5,897 nucleotides of DNA from Sphaerochaeta sp. (GTDB lineage: Bacteria; Spirochaetota; Spirochaetia; Sphaerochaetales; Sphaerochaetaceae), in contig DMAO01000261.1 in NCBI GenBank assembly GCA_003446545.1, forward strand, positions 1 through 5,897, written 5' to 3'. The notes beneath the pieces are model-generated. The model was not told the DNA's origin. It did not search any database and saw nothing but the letters and a program-made list of their open reading frames with translations. Position numbers and translations under genes: made by a program. This document shows, one piece after another, positions 1 through 5,897 of this stretch (positions are counted from its first letter, which is position 1; each line of letters starts with the position of its first letter).

Positions 1-768
1 GACCCCCTCAAGGCCACAGCTACGGTCCAACTGAGAAGAAAGAGCCGCCTTCTGTCCCCTAAGGTTCTCAATGCCCCTGTTGTGGCCCAGTTTGAAGCCC
101 TGAATAGCCTAGGGGAACGCTATGCTGACTCTCTTTTTTTCAATACTGCCTCAGATGGTATCATTCAATTTGTTCCGCATAACTACGGGTTGGTGGGAAA
201 AGGTTCCATACGCTTCGCTGTTGACTTTTCCTCATCCCTTGCACAATTGGAACAGAAGATACCTCGGGAATCTCTTGCTCCCCTGCAGGCGGCTTTGGAA
301 AAAAGCGGCATAGACTTTCCCTATTCTCTCAAGTCACCCTTTGCAACAAAAAAAATAGTGGCAGATATTCGTGAGTACGAGTATACAGGAGCTCTTCGCA
401 ACACCAAAGAAGCCCTATCCGCCTTCCTTGACCTCTATGATAGCAGGGGTGTCTCGATCTCGCCTTTGGCACTTGTCCAGGAGGAAACGAGCGAGCTTTT
501 CGACGAGGTGCGCCTCAAGGCCCCAGGGTCACATCTGGTCCTAAGGGGTAAGGCAGGTGTCGTCGATGAGACACGCATAGGAGAGCAGAGTGTAGTGGTG
601 GTCACCGGTAGTGTACATCTGTGGGATATGGAAAAGAACGTGTTGCTTTCCGAAACGCTGGAAGTGGAGGCCGTGGCATTTGCCCCACTTGCCGAGGATG
701 CGAAGAAGAAGGCCTTCAGTCGCTTTGGCCAGATCAGCTCATCACTGCTGCTTCCCGCGTTCTTCTAG
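1..768 (+). CDS. Hypothetical protein, 5'-truncated by window edge (possibly exported)
   Basis: The frame is open from base 1 to the TAG at 766-768, giving 255 visible residues. A GTG at 82 could serve as a start, but the frame reads on upstream of it without a stop and in similar style, so the gene most likely begins outside the window. I do not recognise the family. The visible part alternates short helices with strand-like stretches. A hydrophobic run (SVVVVTGSVHLWD) precedes an acidic strand and a final helix rich in Ala and Lys (AEDAKKKAFSRFGQISSSLL), which ends in a hydrophobic tail. A strand-strand-helix end of this kind is seen in some periplasmic lipoprotein domains, so an exported protein is possible. 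The N-terminus that would show a signal peptide is missing. Its last 27 bases overlap the tail of the convergent phosphodiesterase relic. Coding is well supported; function is unknown. Confidence 0.75.
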   Translation, partial: DPLKATATVQLRRKSRLLSPKVLNAPVVAQFEALNSLGERYADSLFFNTASDGIIQFVPHNYGLVGKGSIRFAVDFSSSLAQLEQKIPRESLAPLQAALEKSGIDFPYSLKSPFATKKIVADIREYEYTGALRNTKEALSAFLDLYDSRGVSISPLALVQEETSELFDEVRLKAPGSHLVLRGKAGVVDETRIGEQSVVVVTGSVHLWDMEKNVLLSETLEVEAVAFAPLAEDAKKKAFSRFGQISSSLLLPAFF

Positions 769-1411
769 GGAATCAGCGAGAGCAAAAGGGCAGGGCAGAA
801 ACAGGGCTCCCAGCTCGAGGGCACGTCTGTCCTCCTGTAGGTCATCCACAGTCCAGGTGCAGATCTGATAGCCTCCCTACTGTTTGAACTTTATGACGAA
901 CGCTTTGTCGATTTGAGCCAGAGGTGGCTTGAGGTATGAGCACTGTGCGATATGCCTACCTCACCCATGGTGGAAAATCTTAGGGATCGAAGGACTCTCA
1001 TCAAAGATGAATGCTGTGGGAAGGGAGCCTTTGCCGATCTTGTTGAACCTGCATAGGACAAAAGGGTTGAAGGAGGAGACCATGCTCCTCTGTTCAAGGC
1101 TGAAGGCTTTGATAGTTTGCCAGGTCTTCTCAGAGAGGCCCCTGGTGCTTCTTATCCACATCAAGGCTTCCCAATTCCTCCAGCGTGAGATCAGATACCA
1201 GAGCATCCCTTCCACTGACTCGTTTCATGTTCGCATCATGGACAACCACCAGCTCTCCTGTCTTGCACAGCTGCACATCGAGTTCGGCCCCTCGTATGTG
1301 TTTTTCTATGCAGGGCAGGAAGGACGGTAGTGTATTCTCAGGTTCCAGGCTTGAGTAGCCACGATGACCAAAGATCATGGGCTTGGTAAAGGGGATTTTG
1401 CTTCTGGTCAT
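742..1411 (-). pseudogene. Glycerophosphodiester phosphodiesterase relic
   Basis: An intact family member hydrolyses glycerophosphodiesters to glycerol-3-phosphate and an alcohol, recycling phospholipid head groups. Translation from the ATG at 1411-1409 gives about 90 good residues: HRGYS (residues 16-20), PENT, GAELDVQ and VVHD, which are the expected N-terminal catalytic motifs, followed by VSDLTLEEL. The frame then ends at 1130. The family resemblance resumes in another frame from about 1140 with VSSFNP, PTAFIFDE, SYLKPPL and GYQICTWTVDD, running to a TGA at 742-744. Against E. coli UgpQ, about 35-45 residues between the LD of the N-terminal part and SSF are missing, including the N-x-E-x-K motif. 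The C-terminal part is also cut by TGA at 961-963 and TAG at 877-879. Four separate lesions make a sequencing error unlikely. A 93-residue N-terminal fragment could still be translated, but it should not be active. The ATG overlaps the nfo stop. Confidence 0.85.
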
Positions 1412-2262
1412 GGTTGCACCTTCTGCCCATATGCTTGGAGCAGAGCGATCTCCTTTGGCCACAGCGAGCTGTCAATTGTCTCCAAAATCAGGGGGATGTC
1501 TCTGAAACGGTAATCCTGAGCTATGCGGATGAAGGGCTCAATGCCTATCTGTCCCTTGCCCAGGCTTTCGTGTCGGTCCAGATTGCTTCCCAGGGCGACT
1601 TTTGCATCATTGAGATGCAGAGCCTCGAGCTTGTCGAATCCCACTATCCTGCCAAACTCCTCGAAGGTCTTGTGAAAGGCCTCTTCACTTCTCAGGTCAT
1701 AGCCTGCAGCAAAGATGTGGCAGGTATCGATACAGACTCCCACCTGCTGGTTTTGCCTGGTCAGGGAGAGTAGCTCTGCTATCTCCTCAAAACTTGAGCC
1801 CAGGTTGCTTCCCTGGCCTGCAGTAGTCTCAATGATGGGCCTCACTCCCTCAGTGGAGCTGATAGCCCTATCCAGAGCCTCTGCCACTAAGGCGAGGCTA
1901 TCTTTGCGTCCTATCTTGTCTATATGTGATCCTGGATGGAAATTCAGCTTGTCCAAGCCAAGTGTGTGCACTCTTTGCAGCTCGTCGATGAAGGCAGTGA
2001 GGCTCTGTTGTCGCTTGAGACCATCGGGATTTCCCAGGTTGATGAGGTAACTGTCGTGGGGGAGGACCTGGGCCTTGGAGAATCCAAGATCCTTGAGGGT
2101 ATCCTTGAACTTTGCGCTCTCTTCTTCTGTGATGGGCTTCGATGCCCACTGGCGTTGGTTCTTGGTGAACATGCCAAAAGCAGTGGCTCCTAGCGCTTTG
2201 GCCTGGATGGCTGCATTCTCCAACCCCCCTGCGATGCTGGTGTGACTTCCTATGTATAGCAT
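1408..2262 (-). CDS. nfo: Endonuclease IV (AP endonuclease)
   Basis: Cuts the DNA backbone 5' to abasic sites and removes blocked 3' ends in cytosolic base-excision repair, using three metal ions. The product is 284 residues, almost the same as E. coli Nfo (285), and aligns with it from the first residue (MLYIGSHTSIAGGLENAA). The nine metal ligands known from E. coli are all present at identical numbers: H69 (LPHDSY), H109 (NFHPGSH), E145 (IETTAGQGSNLG), D179 and H182 (CIDTCH), H216 (LHLND), D229 and H231 (DRH), and E261 (LILET). I chose the ATG at 2262-2260 because homologues start here. An in-frame GTG at 2301 would add 13 unconserved residues. No strong Shine-Dalgarno stands directly before 2262. 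The stop overlaps the start of the decayed phosphodiesterase by 4 nt, so this was the first gene of a two-gene operon. Confidence 0.97.
   Translation of the reverse strand: MLYIGSHTSIAGGLENAAIQAKALGATAFGMFTKNQRQWASKPITEEESAKFKDTLKDLGFSKAQVLPHDSYLINLGNPDGLKRQQSLTAFIDELQRVHTLGLDKLNFHPGSHIDKIGRKDSLALVAEALDRAISSTEGVRPIIETTAGQGSNLGSSFEEIAELLSLTRQNQQVGVCIDTCHIFAAGYDLRSEEAFHKTFEEFGRIVGFDKLEALHLNDAKVALGSNLDRHESLGKGQIGIEPFIRIAQDYRFRDIPLILETIDSSLWPKEIALLQAYGQKVQP
1417..1424 (-). promoter_or_regulatory. Ribosome binding site of the phosphodiesterase relic, inside nfo
   Basis: On the minus strand, AGAAGGTG lies 5 nt before the ATG at 1411-1409. It supports this ATG as the original start and lies within the last codons of nfo. 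With the ATGA overlap, it indicates translational coupling of the relic to nfo. Confidence 0.55.
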
Positions 2263-2290
2263 GGTCCAAGGGTAGAGCTTGCTCCATGGG

Positions 2291-2319
2291 TTGTCAATCA
2301 CTCTTGCTCATGGTAGTGT
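2291..2319 (+). promoter_or_regulatory. Candidate promoter for the M16C peptidase gene
   Basis: TTGTCA (2291-2296, five of six consensus positions) is followed after exactly 17 nt by TAGTGT (2314-2319, four of six). Transcription would start around 2326, giving a leader of about 20 nt that holds the tandem AGGAG sites. It lies in the 84-bp gap between the divergent nfo and peptidase genes, where a promoter is needed. Confidence 0.4.
2294..2311 (-). other. Possible five-codon leader ORF (MSKSD) ahead of nfo
   Basis: On the minus strand, ATG AGC AAG AGT GAT TGA runs from 2311 to 2294. An AGGGGGA (2320-2326) stands 8 nt before it, a better Shine-Dalgarno placement than anything before the nfo ATG. 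Its TGA lies 31 nt before the nfo start, in a different frame. It could feed ribosomes to nfo by reinitiation, or be chance. An occurrence by chance in 84 bp is quite possible. Confidence 0.25.
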
Positions 2320-2329
2320 TCCCCCTGGA

Positions 2330-2345
2330 ATAGGAGTATAGGAGC
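2330..2345 (+). repeat. Tandem ATAGGAG repeat carrying the peptidase ribosome binding site
   Basis: Two 8-bp units, ATAGGAGT and ATAGGAGC, stand head to tail and end one base before the ATG at 2347. Each holds AGGAG. The first copy ends 10 nt before the ATG, at the long end of the usual distance. The second ends 2 nt before it, too close for standard use. The first is therefore the likelier functional site, and this supports the start at 2347. Confidence 0.6.
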
Positions 2346-2361
2346 AATGAGTGAAAGACAA
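2335..2361 (-). promoter_or_regulatory. Candidate promoter for nfo
   Basis: The minus strand shows TTGTCT (2361-2356), a 15-nt spacer, and TATACT (2340-2335). Both hexamers match the sigma-70 consensus at most positions, but the spacer is short. Transcription would start near 2328, just ahead of the AGGGGGA site. The element lies over the ribosome binding site and first codons of the peptidase gene. Promoter location is inferred only from hexamer matches. Confidence 0.3.
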
Positions 2362-5298
2362 TGGGCCGTTGGTGATGAAGTTTCTGGATTTGTCCTCTCT
2401 GAGGTCTCTCCTTTACAGGAGTACAAGGCTACAGGGTATCTATTCCGTCATATTGCCACCCAGATGGAAGTCTACCAGGTGGTCAATGACGACAAAGAAC
2501 TCTTCTTCAGCTATGTATTCAGGACCCTTCCCAACAATGATGCGGGGGTCGCGCATATACTTGAGCACTGTTGCCTTGCAGGTTCGAAGAAATATCCTGT
2601 GCGTGATCCGTTCATGACCCTCCTAAAGGGAAGTACCAACACCTTCATGAACGCCATGACCTATCCTGACAGGACGATGTACCCTGCAGCCAGTCCTTTG
2701 CAGAAGGATTTTGACAACCTCTTTTCTGTCTATACAGATGCAGTCTTCGCCCCGCTTTTGCGTGAGGAGACCTTCCAACAGGAGGGTGTGCGCATGGTCT
2801 GTGAGGGGGATGTCTGTCACTTCGAGGGGGTGGTCTATAACGAAATGCTCGGAGGAAGTGCCGACCACGACAGCATCGTGGGACGCAACAGCGTGCGTTC
2901 ACTCTTTCCCGACACTCCCTATGCCTTTGACTCAGGTGGCGACCCTGAATATATTATCCAGCTGAACTACCAGCAGTTCCTCGCTTTTTACAGCAAGTTC
3001 TACCATCCATCGAACTGCAAACTCTTCATCTATGGTGATATGAGTGTAGGTGAAAAACTGCAGATGCTGGATAGTGAATACCTGCGTTCCTACGCCAAGC
3101 TCAATGTAGATAGCCTTGTCCCTCTTTCAGAGCCTTGGAAGGCGCCTCGCAAGACTTCTTTTACCAGCCCTGTTGAGGAAGGGGAAGCACAGGGCGGTGA
3201 TTCGGTGGTCCTTTCATGGGCTACCTGTGAAGCAAGTGACCCCCTCTCCCTGATAACACTATCGACTCTGGTGGATATCCTTCTGGGAAATCCCGGGGCC
3301 CCTCTCTATAAGGCTCTGCTTGATACAAAGCTTGGCAAGGATATCTCCCCTGAAAGCGGTATGAGCGGGGACTTCCGGGAGATGCCTTTTACTGTCGGTT
3401 TCAAAGGCATCGATTCAGAGAAGGCTGAAGAAGCCCAGACTCTCATACTTTCCTCCCTCAAGGATATTGTAGATAAAGGCCTCGATAGCTCTCTTATCGC
3501 TTCTTCGATGAAACGGTCGCGCTTCAAGCAACAGGAAATCCCCGGAGGATTCCCCAACGGCTTCAGGGCCCTCAACCGCTCTCTCAAAGGGTGGTTGGTT
3601 GACCGTTCACCCTCAGCGACCATTGTGACAGCTGAGCCTTTGCAGGCACTGGAAGACGCCCTCGTTGCGAATCCCCGCTATTTTGAGGAGTGGATACAGC
3701 AGCACCTTCTTGATAACCCACACCGTTGTCTGGTCACCGTCAAGGCAGATAGTGAACATGAAAAGAGACAGATGGCAACCATAGAGAAATATGCACAAGC
3801 ACAAGCACAGGCGTTGGGCAAGAAGGGCTTGAAGTCTCTCGCTCAGCAAAATGAGCATTTCGTCGCGTTCGAAAACGAAGGTGATACAGTCGAGGATAAG
3901 CAGAAGGTCCCTTATCTCAAGCTGGAGGACCTTCCCTCTGAAATAGAGCCCAACATCTATGAAGAGCATTGCATAGCAGGGAGAAAACTGTACCTTAAGA
4001 AGATGTTCTGCAACAAGATTGCCTATGCTGACTTCGCCTTCCAGCTTGAGGACCTCACAGAGCGAGAGCTCCTGCTGATGCCTCTGTATATCCGTCTGCT
4101 GCAGATGACCGGAATCGGTGATATGGAGTATCCACAGGTCACCAACAAGCTCAAGAGCCTCACCGGTGATACCAATCTCTATGTGGAGATGGGTTCCTCA
4201 CACGAAGGGCCTGACAAGATGCTTTTGGTCTGTAGGACCCGTACCCTCATCGAGGATTTCAGTGAAGCGCTCACCTTTTTGCATAGTCTCTTTACCGAAG
4301 CCAATGTAGCTGACCTCGAGCGACTCCAGGCAGCCCTTATCAATATCAAGGGCGACTATGTGGACAACATAACCTATGCTGCCCATAGCTTCGCCTCCCT
4401 GTCTGCCTCCTCCATTTTCAGCACCATCCAGTATGAGGGTGAGCAACTTTCAGGCCTTGACCAGTGGTTCTTCTTGGAGAACCTCCATGATGAACAGCTA
4501 TTCCTTGTAGCTGAGGAGTTCAAGGCCCTGCAGGAGAAGCTGAACAACCGTAAACGCCTTATCCTCCATCTTGGCTGTGACGAGGACCTCGCCCCAACCC
4601 TTGTCCCTTCCTATGAGAAGTTTGTCCTGTTATTCGATGAGAAAGAGACGATAGAGGCAAAACTGCGTTCCTACGAGAAGGTAAGCCAGGGTATTACCCA
4701 TGCTGTGGAGCTCTACCGTCTTCCTTCAACAGTCAGTTACAGCGCATATGTACTGCGTACAAGCAAACGGGGCAGTGACGAGCAGGCTGCCCAAGTCCTG
4801 CTTGGTCAGATTATCACCGGCAATGACCTTTGGGAGAAAGTTAGGGCCCAAGGTGGGGCCTATGGTGTTTCAGCCCATGCAGATGTCATGGAAGAGCTCT
4901 TTTTCTTCAGTTCCTATCGTGATCCCCGCATTGCAGGTACCTTAGCTGACTTCACCAACACCCTTGAGCTCTATACTACCAAGGAAGTCGATCCTAGTGA
5001 TATTGAGAATGCCCTCATCACCACGGTGGGTAACGACCTTCGCCCTCTTTCCCCGTCGCAGAACTCCATTCTCTCCTTCAGGAGGATATTGTACAACATA
5101 AGCGATGACTTCAGGACGAAGAGACGCAACCAGCTCTTGGGCATGAAAAGTGAGCACCTCAATGAGGGAGCCAAAGCCCTTCTGGCCTATGCCAAGACGG
5201 AGGACTCGTTCGTGGTTATCGCAGGGTTGCAACTTTTGGAGACAGAGAAGGCTAAGAATCCTGTCCTTGATCGTCCTTCGAGACGCTTGCCCCTGTAG
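2347..5298 (+). CDS. M16C family zinc metallopeptidase (PreP/presequence-protease-like)
   Basis: A 983-residue zinc peptidase, normal length for the M16C group, which degrades short unfolded peptides inside a closed chamber made of two halves. The inverted zinc motif is H70-I-L-E73-H74, with the third ligand E166 in GVVYNEM. PVRDPF, TFMNAMTYPDRTMYP and YHPSN around it are typical of PreP proteins. The order is: catalytic domain (about 35-190), second M16 domain (about 205-390), helical linker and M16C-associated domain (about 460-710), and the non-catalytic C-terminal half. The latter keeps the substrate-binding R833 and Y839 in LWEKVRAQGGAYG. There is no signal peptide or membrane segment, so it should act in the cytosol. 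The start at 2347 fits the AGGAG repeat and the family N-terminus. It is divergent from nfo, and its last 47 bases overlap the Fe-S gene. C75-C76 directly after the zinc motif is unusual. Confidence 0.96.
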   Translation: MSERQWAVGDEVSGFVLSEVSPLQEYKATGYLFRHIATQMEVYQVVNDDKELFFSYVFRTLPNNDAGVAHILEHCCLAGSKKYPVRDPFMTLLKGSTNTFMNAMTYPDRTMYPAASPLQKDFDNLFSVYTDAVFAPLLREETFQQEGVRMVCEGDVCHFEGVVYNEMLGGSADHDSIVGRNSVRSLFPDTPYAFDSGGDPEYIIQLNYQQFLAFYSKFYHPSNCKLFIYGDMSVGEKLQMLDSEYLRSYAKLNVDSLVPLSEPWKAPRKTSFTSPVEEGEAQGGDSVVLSWATCEASDPLSLITLSTLVDILLGNPGAPLYKALLDTKLGKDISPESGMSGDFREMPFTVGFKGIDSEKAEEAQTLILSSLKDIVDKGLDSSLIASSMKRSRFKQQEIPGGFPNGFRALNRSLKGWLVDRSPSATIVTAEPLQALEDALVANPRYFEEWIQQHLLDNPHRCLVTVKADSEHEKRQMATIEKYAQAQAQALGKKGLKSLAQQNEHFVAFENEGDTVEDKQKVPYLKLEDLPSEIEPNIYEEHCIAGRKLYLKKMFCNKIAYADFAFQLEDLTERELLLMPLYIRLLQMTGIGDMEYPQVTNKLKSLTGDTNLYVEMGSSHEGPDKMLLVCRTRTLIEDFSEALTFLHSLFTEANVADLERLQAALINIKGDYVDNITYAAHSFASLSASSIFSTIQYEGEQLSGLDQWFFLENLHDEQLFLVAEEFKALQEKLNNRKRLILHLGCDEDLAPTLVPSYEKFVLLFDEKETIEAKLRSYEKVSQGITHAVELYRLPSTVSYSAYVLRTSKRGSDEQAAQVLLGQIITGNDLWEKVRAQGGAYGVSAHADVMEELFFFSSYRDPRIAGTLADFTNTLELYTTKEVDPSDIENALITTVGNDLRPLSPSQNSILSFRRILYNISDDFRTKRRNQLLGMKSEHLNEGAKALLAYAKTEDSFVVIAGLQLLETEKAKNPVLDRPSRRLPL
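3793..3810 (+). repeat. Three-unit hexamer microrepeat within the peptidase gene
   Basis: GCACAA, GCACAA and GCACAG stand in tandem and encode Ala-Gln three times (residues 483-488). They lie in the helical linker between the two halves of the peptidase. Unit changes would keep the frame and alter linker length by two residues. Function is unknown; it is probably neutral. Confidence 0.6.
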
Positions 5299-5897
5299 GC
5301 CTTTCACCCCAGATCTTTGCCAGGGCATTGAGCTCCTTGGGATCCTTGAGCTTGAGCACTACGCACTGGCGTATGCTCGCCTCCTTCTGGGCAATGTCCT
5401 CTGCGAGGGCCCTGCAAGTCGGCGACCCACACAGGCCGCAGTCGATGCCAGGCAGGACAGCAAGTATCTGGTGAACCTTCTCCAACTTGTACAGTGCCTT
5501 TCCGATATCCTGATCCAGCTCCATAGCCCCTTTGGGCTGTGGCGGATCGAGATAGAGGTTCTTTGCTAGGGCTTCGTTCTGGTCAGTAATGCGCTTGATC
5601 AGGGAAGGGGGTAGCTCCTTGGGAAGGGTCTGCGACCAGTGTCTGAGCCTTTCACTTGCAAGGAATCGGTTACGCACAGTAAGAATTCCTCCAGGACACC
5701 CCTCAGCACATGCATCAAGTTCCAGAAACTCCAGCTTGTTATCATTTTCCTGTTCCATTTGATCAAGGAACTCTATGACATTATGCACCTCATCGACAGA
5801 GAGGGATCGTCCTCTGTGTGCGTTGCTCTGCCCTTTTACCATGCTCCACTGACTTGCCTTGCGGGTGACTGTGGGAAAGGAGAGTGTGGCGGTTTTG
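5252..5897 (-). CDS. Iron-hydrogenase-like Fe-S protein, C-terminal part (5'-truncated by window edge)
   Basis: The frame is open from the right window edge to a TAG at 5254-5252, giving 214 visible residues. An ATG at 5842 lies inside it, but coding reads through upstream, so the true start is outside the window. Visible residues 58-80 contain LELDACAEGCPGG and TVRNRFLASERL. This C-x3-C region resembles the end of the Fe-only hydrogenase large-subunit C-terminal domain in hydrogenase-like proteins of anaerobes. About 90 residues later comes a 4Fe-4S motif of the PF04060 type, C-x2-C-x4-C-x16-C (C153, C156, C161, C178; IDCGLCGSPTCRALAEDI). The protein ends soon after in a polar tail without the PAS domain that some relatives carry. 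Likely role: cytosolic electron transfer or redox sensing; whether it is a working hydrogenase cannot be judged without the N-terminal part. Its tail overlaps the peptidase gene by 47 bp. Confidence 0.8.
   Translation of the reverse strand, partial: KTATLSFPTVTRKASQWSMVKGQSNAHRGRSLSVDEVHNVIEFLDQMEQENDNKLEFLELDACAEGCPGGILTVRNRFLASERLRHWSQTLPKELPPSLIKRITDQNEALAKNLYLDPPQPKGAMELDQDIGKALYKLEKVHQILAVLPGIDCGLCGSPTCRALAEDIAQKEASIRQCVVLKLKDPKELNALAKIWGERPTGASVSKDDQGQDS

Noticed and set aside
348..355. Run of eight A as a phase-variation or slippage site in the first gene
   Set aside because: The frame reads cleanly through it with no sign of a second frame being used. Runs of this length occur by chance, and there is no supporting evidence.
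769..870. Rho-independent terminator after the first gene
   Set aside because: Short GC-rich inverted pieces occur around 808-825, but there is no stable hairpin followed by a T-run.
877..963. Recoding of the TGA and TAG codons (selenocysteine or pyrrolysine) in the phosphodiesterase
   Set aside because: Two different stops, a frame change and a large internal deletion occur in the same gene. Recoding does not explain these; decay does.
1130..1145. Programmed ribosomal frameshift in the phosphodiesterase
   Set aside because: I see no slippery heptamer or following hairpin at the junction, and about 35-45 conserved residues are absent, so a shift alone would not restore the enzyme.
929..1330. 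A 133-residue plus-strand open frame
   Set aside because: It lies antisense to the phosphodiesterase relic and its translation shows no domain-like pattern or family motif.
1414..2193. Several plus-strand open frames of 85-119 residues
   Set aside because: They are antisense to nfo, whose frame carries all nine metal ligands; they are shadows of its codon pattern.
5150..5569. A 139-residue plus-strand open frame crossing the end of the peptidase
   Set aside because: It is out of frame with the peptidase and antisense to the Fe-S protein, and has no recognisable features.

Overview
The window looks like ordinary bacterial chromosome with a base composition near 50% GC. The protein set is a cytosolic M16C (PreP-like) peptidase, endonuclease IV, a glycerophosphodiester phosphodiesterase relic and an iron-hydrogenase-like Fe-S protein. 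This would fit an anaerobe; my best guess is a Sphaerochaeta-like spirochaete or a Firmicute-like relative. That is an impression from protein style, not a proof. I see no phage, transposon, CRISPR, toxin-antitoxin, rRNA or tRNA signature.

Layout, left to right. (1) Positions 1-768 (+) hold the 3' part of an unrecognised gene that is open at the left window edge. (2) Positions 742-1411 (-) hold a decayed glycerophosphodiester phosphodiesterase gene with an internal deletion, a frame change and two in-frame stops. (3) Positions 1408-2262 (-) hold an intact nfo gene for endonuclease IV, all nine metal ligands present. Its stop overlaps the start of the phosphodiesterase relic in an ATGA, so the two were once a coupled operon. 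(4) Positions 2263-2346 are a compact divergent control region with a candidate promoter for each side, a tandem ATAGGAG repeat carrying the peptidase ribosome binding site, and a five-codon mini-ORF ahead of nfo. (5) Positions 2347-5298 (+) hold a full-length 983-residue M16C peptidase. (6) Positions 5252-5897 (-) hold the C-terminal part of an iron-hydrogenase-like Fe-S protein, open at the right window edge.

The genes do not form one pathway. nfo belongs to base-excision DNA repair, the peptidase to cytosolic peptide turnover, and the Fe-S protein to redox chemistry or redox sensing. The strands alternate: two tail-to-tail junctions (742-768 and 5252-5298) have overlapping coding ends and no space for a terminator, and one head-to-head junction serves nfo and the peptidase. 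Gene packing is tight: the only non-coding stretch is the 84-bp divergent region, and the only other stretch without an intact gene is the phosphodiesterase relic.

I did not find a convincing new biological system. The most useful second looks are the broken phosphodiesterase coupled to nfo, the overlapping gene tails, the mini-ORF ahead of nfo, and the altered cysteine pattern beside the zinc site of the peptidase.
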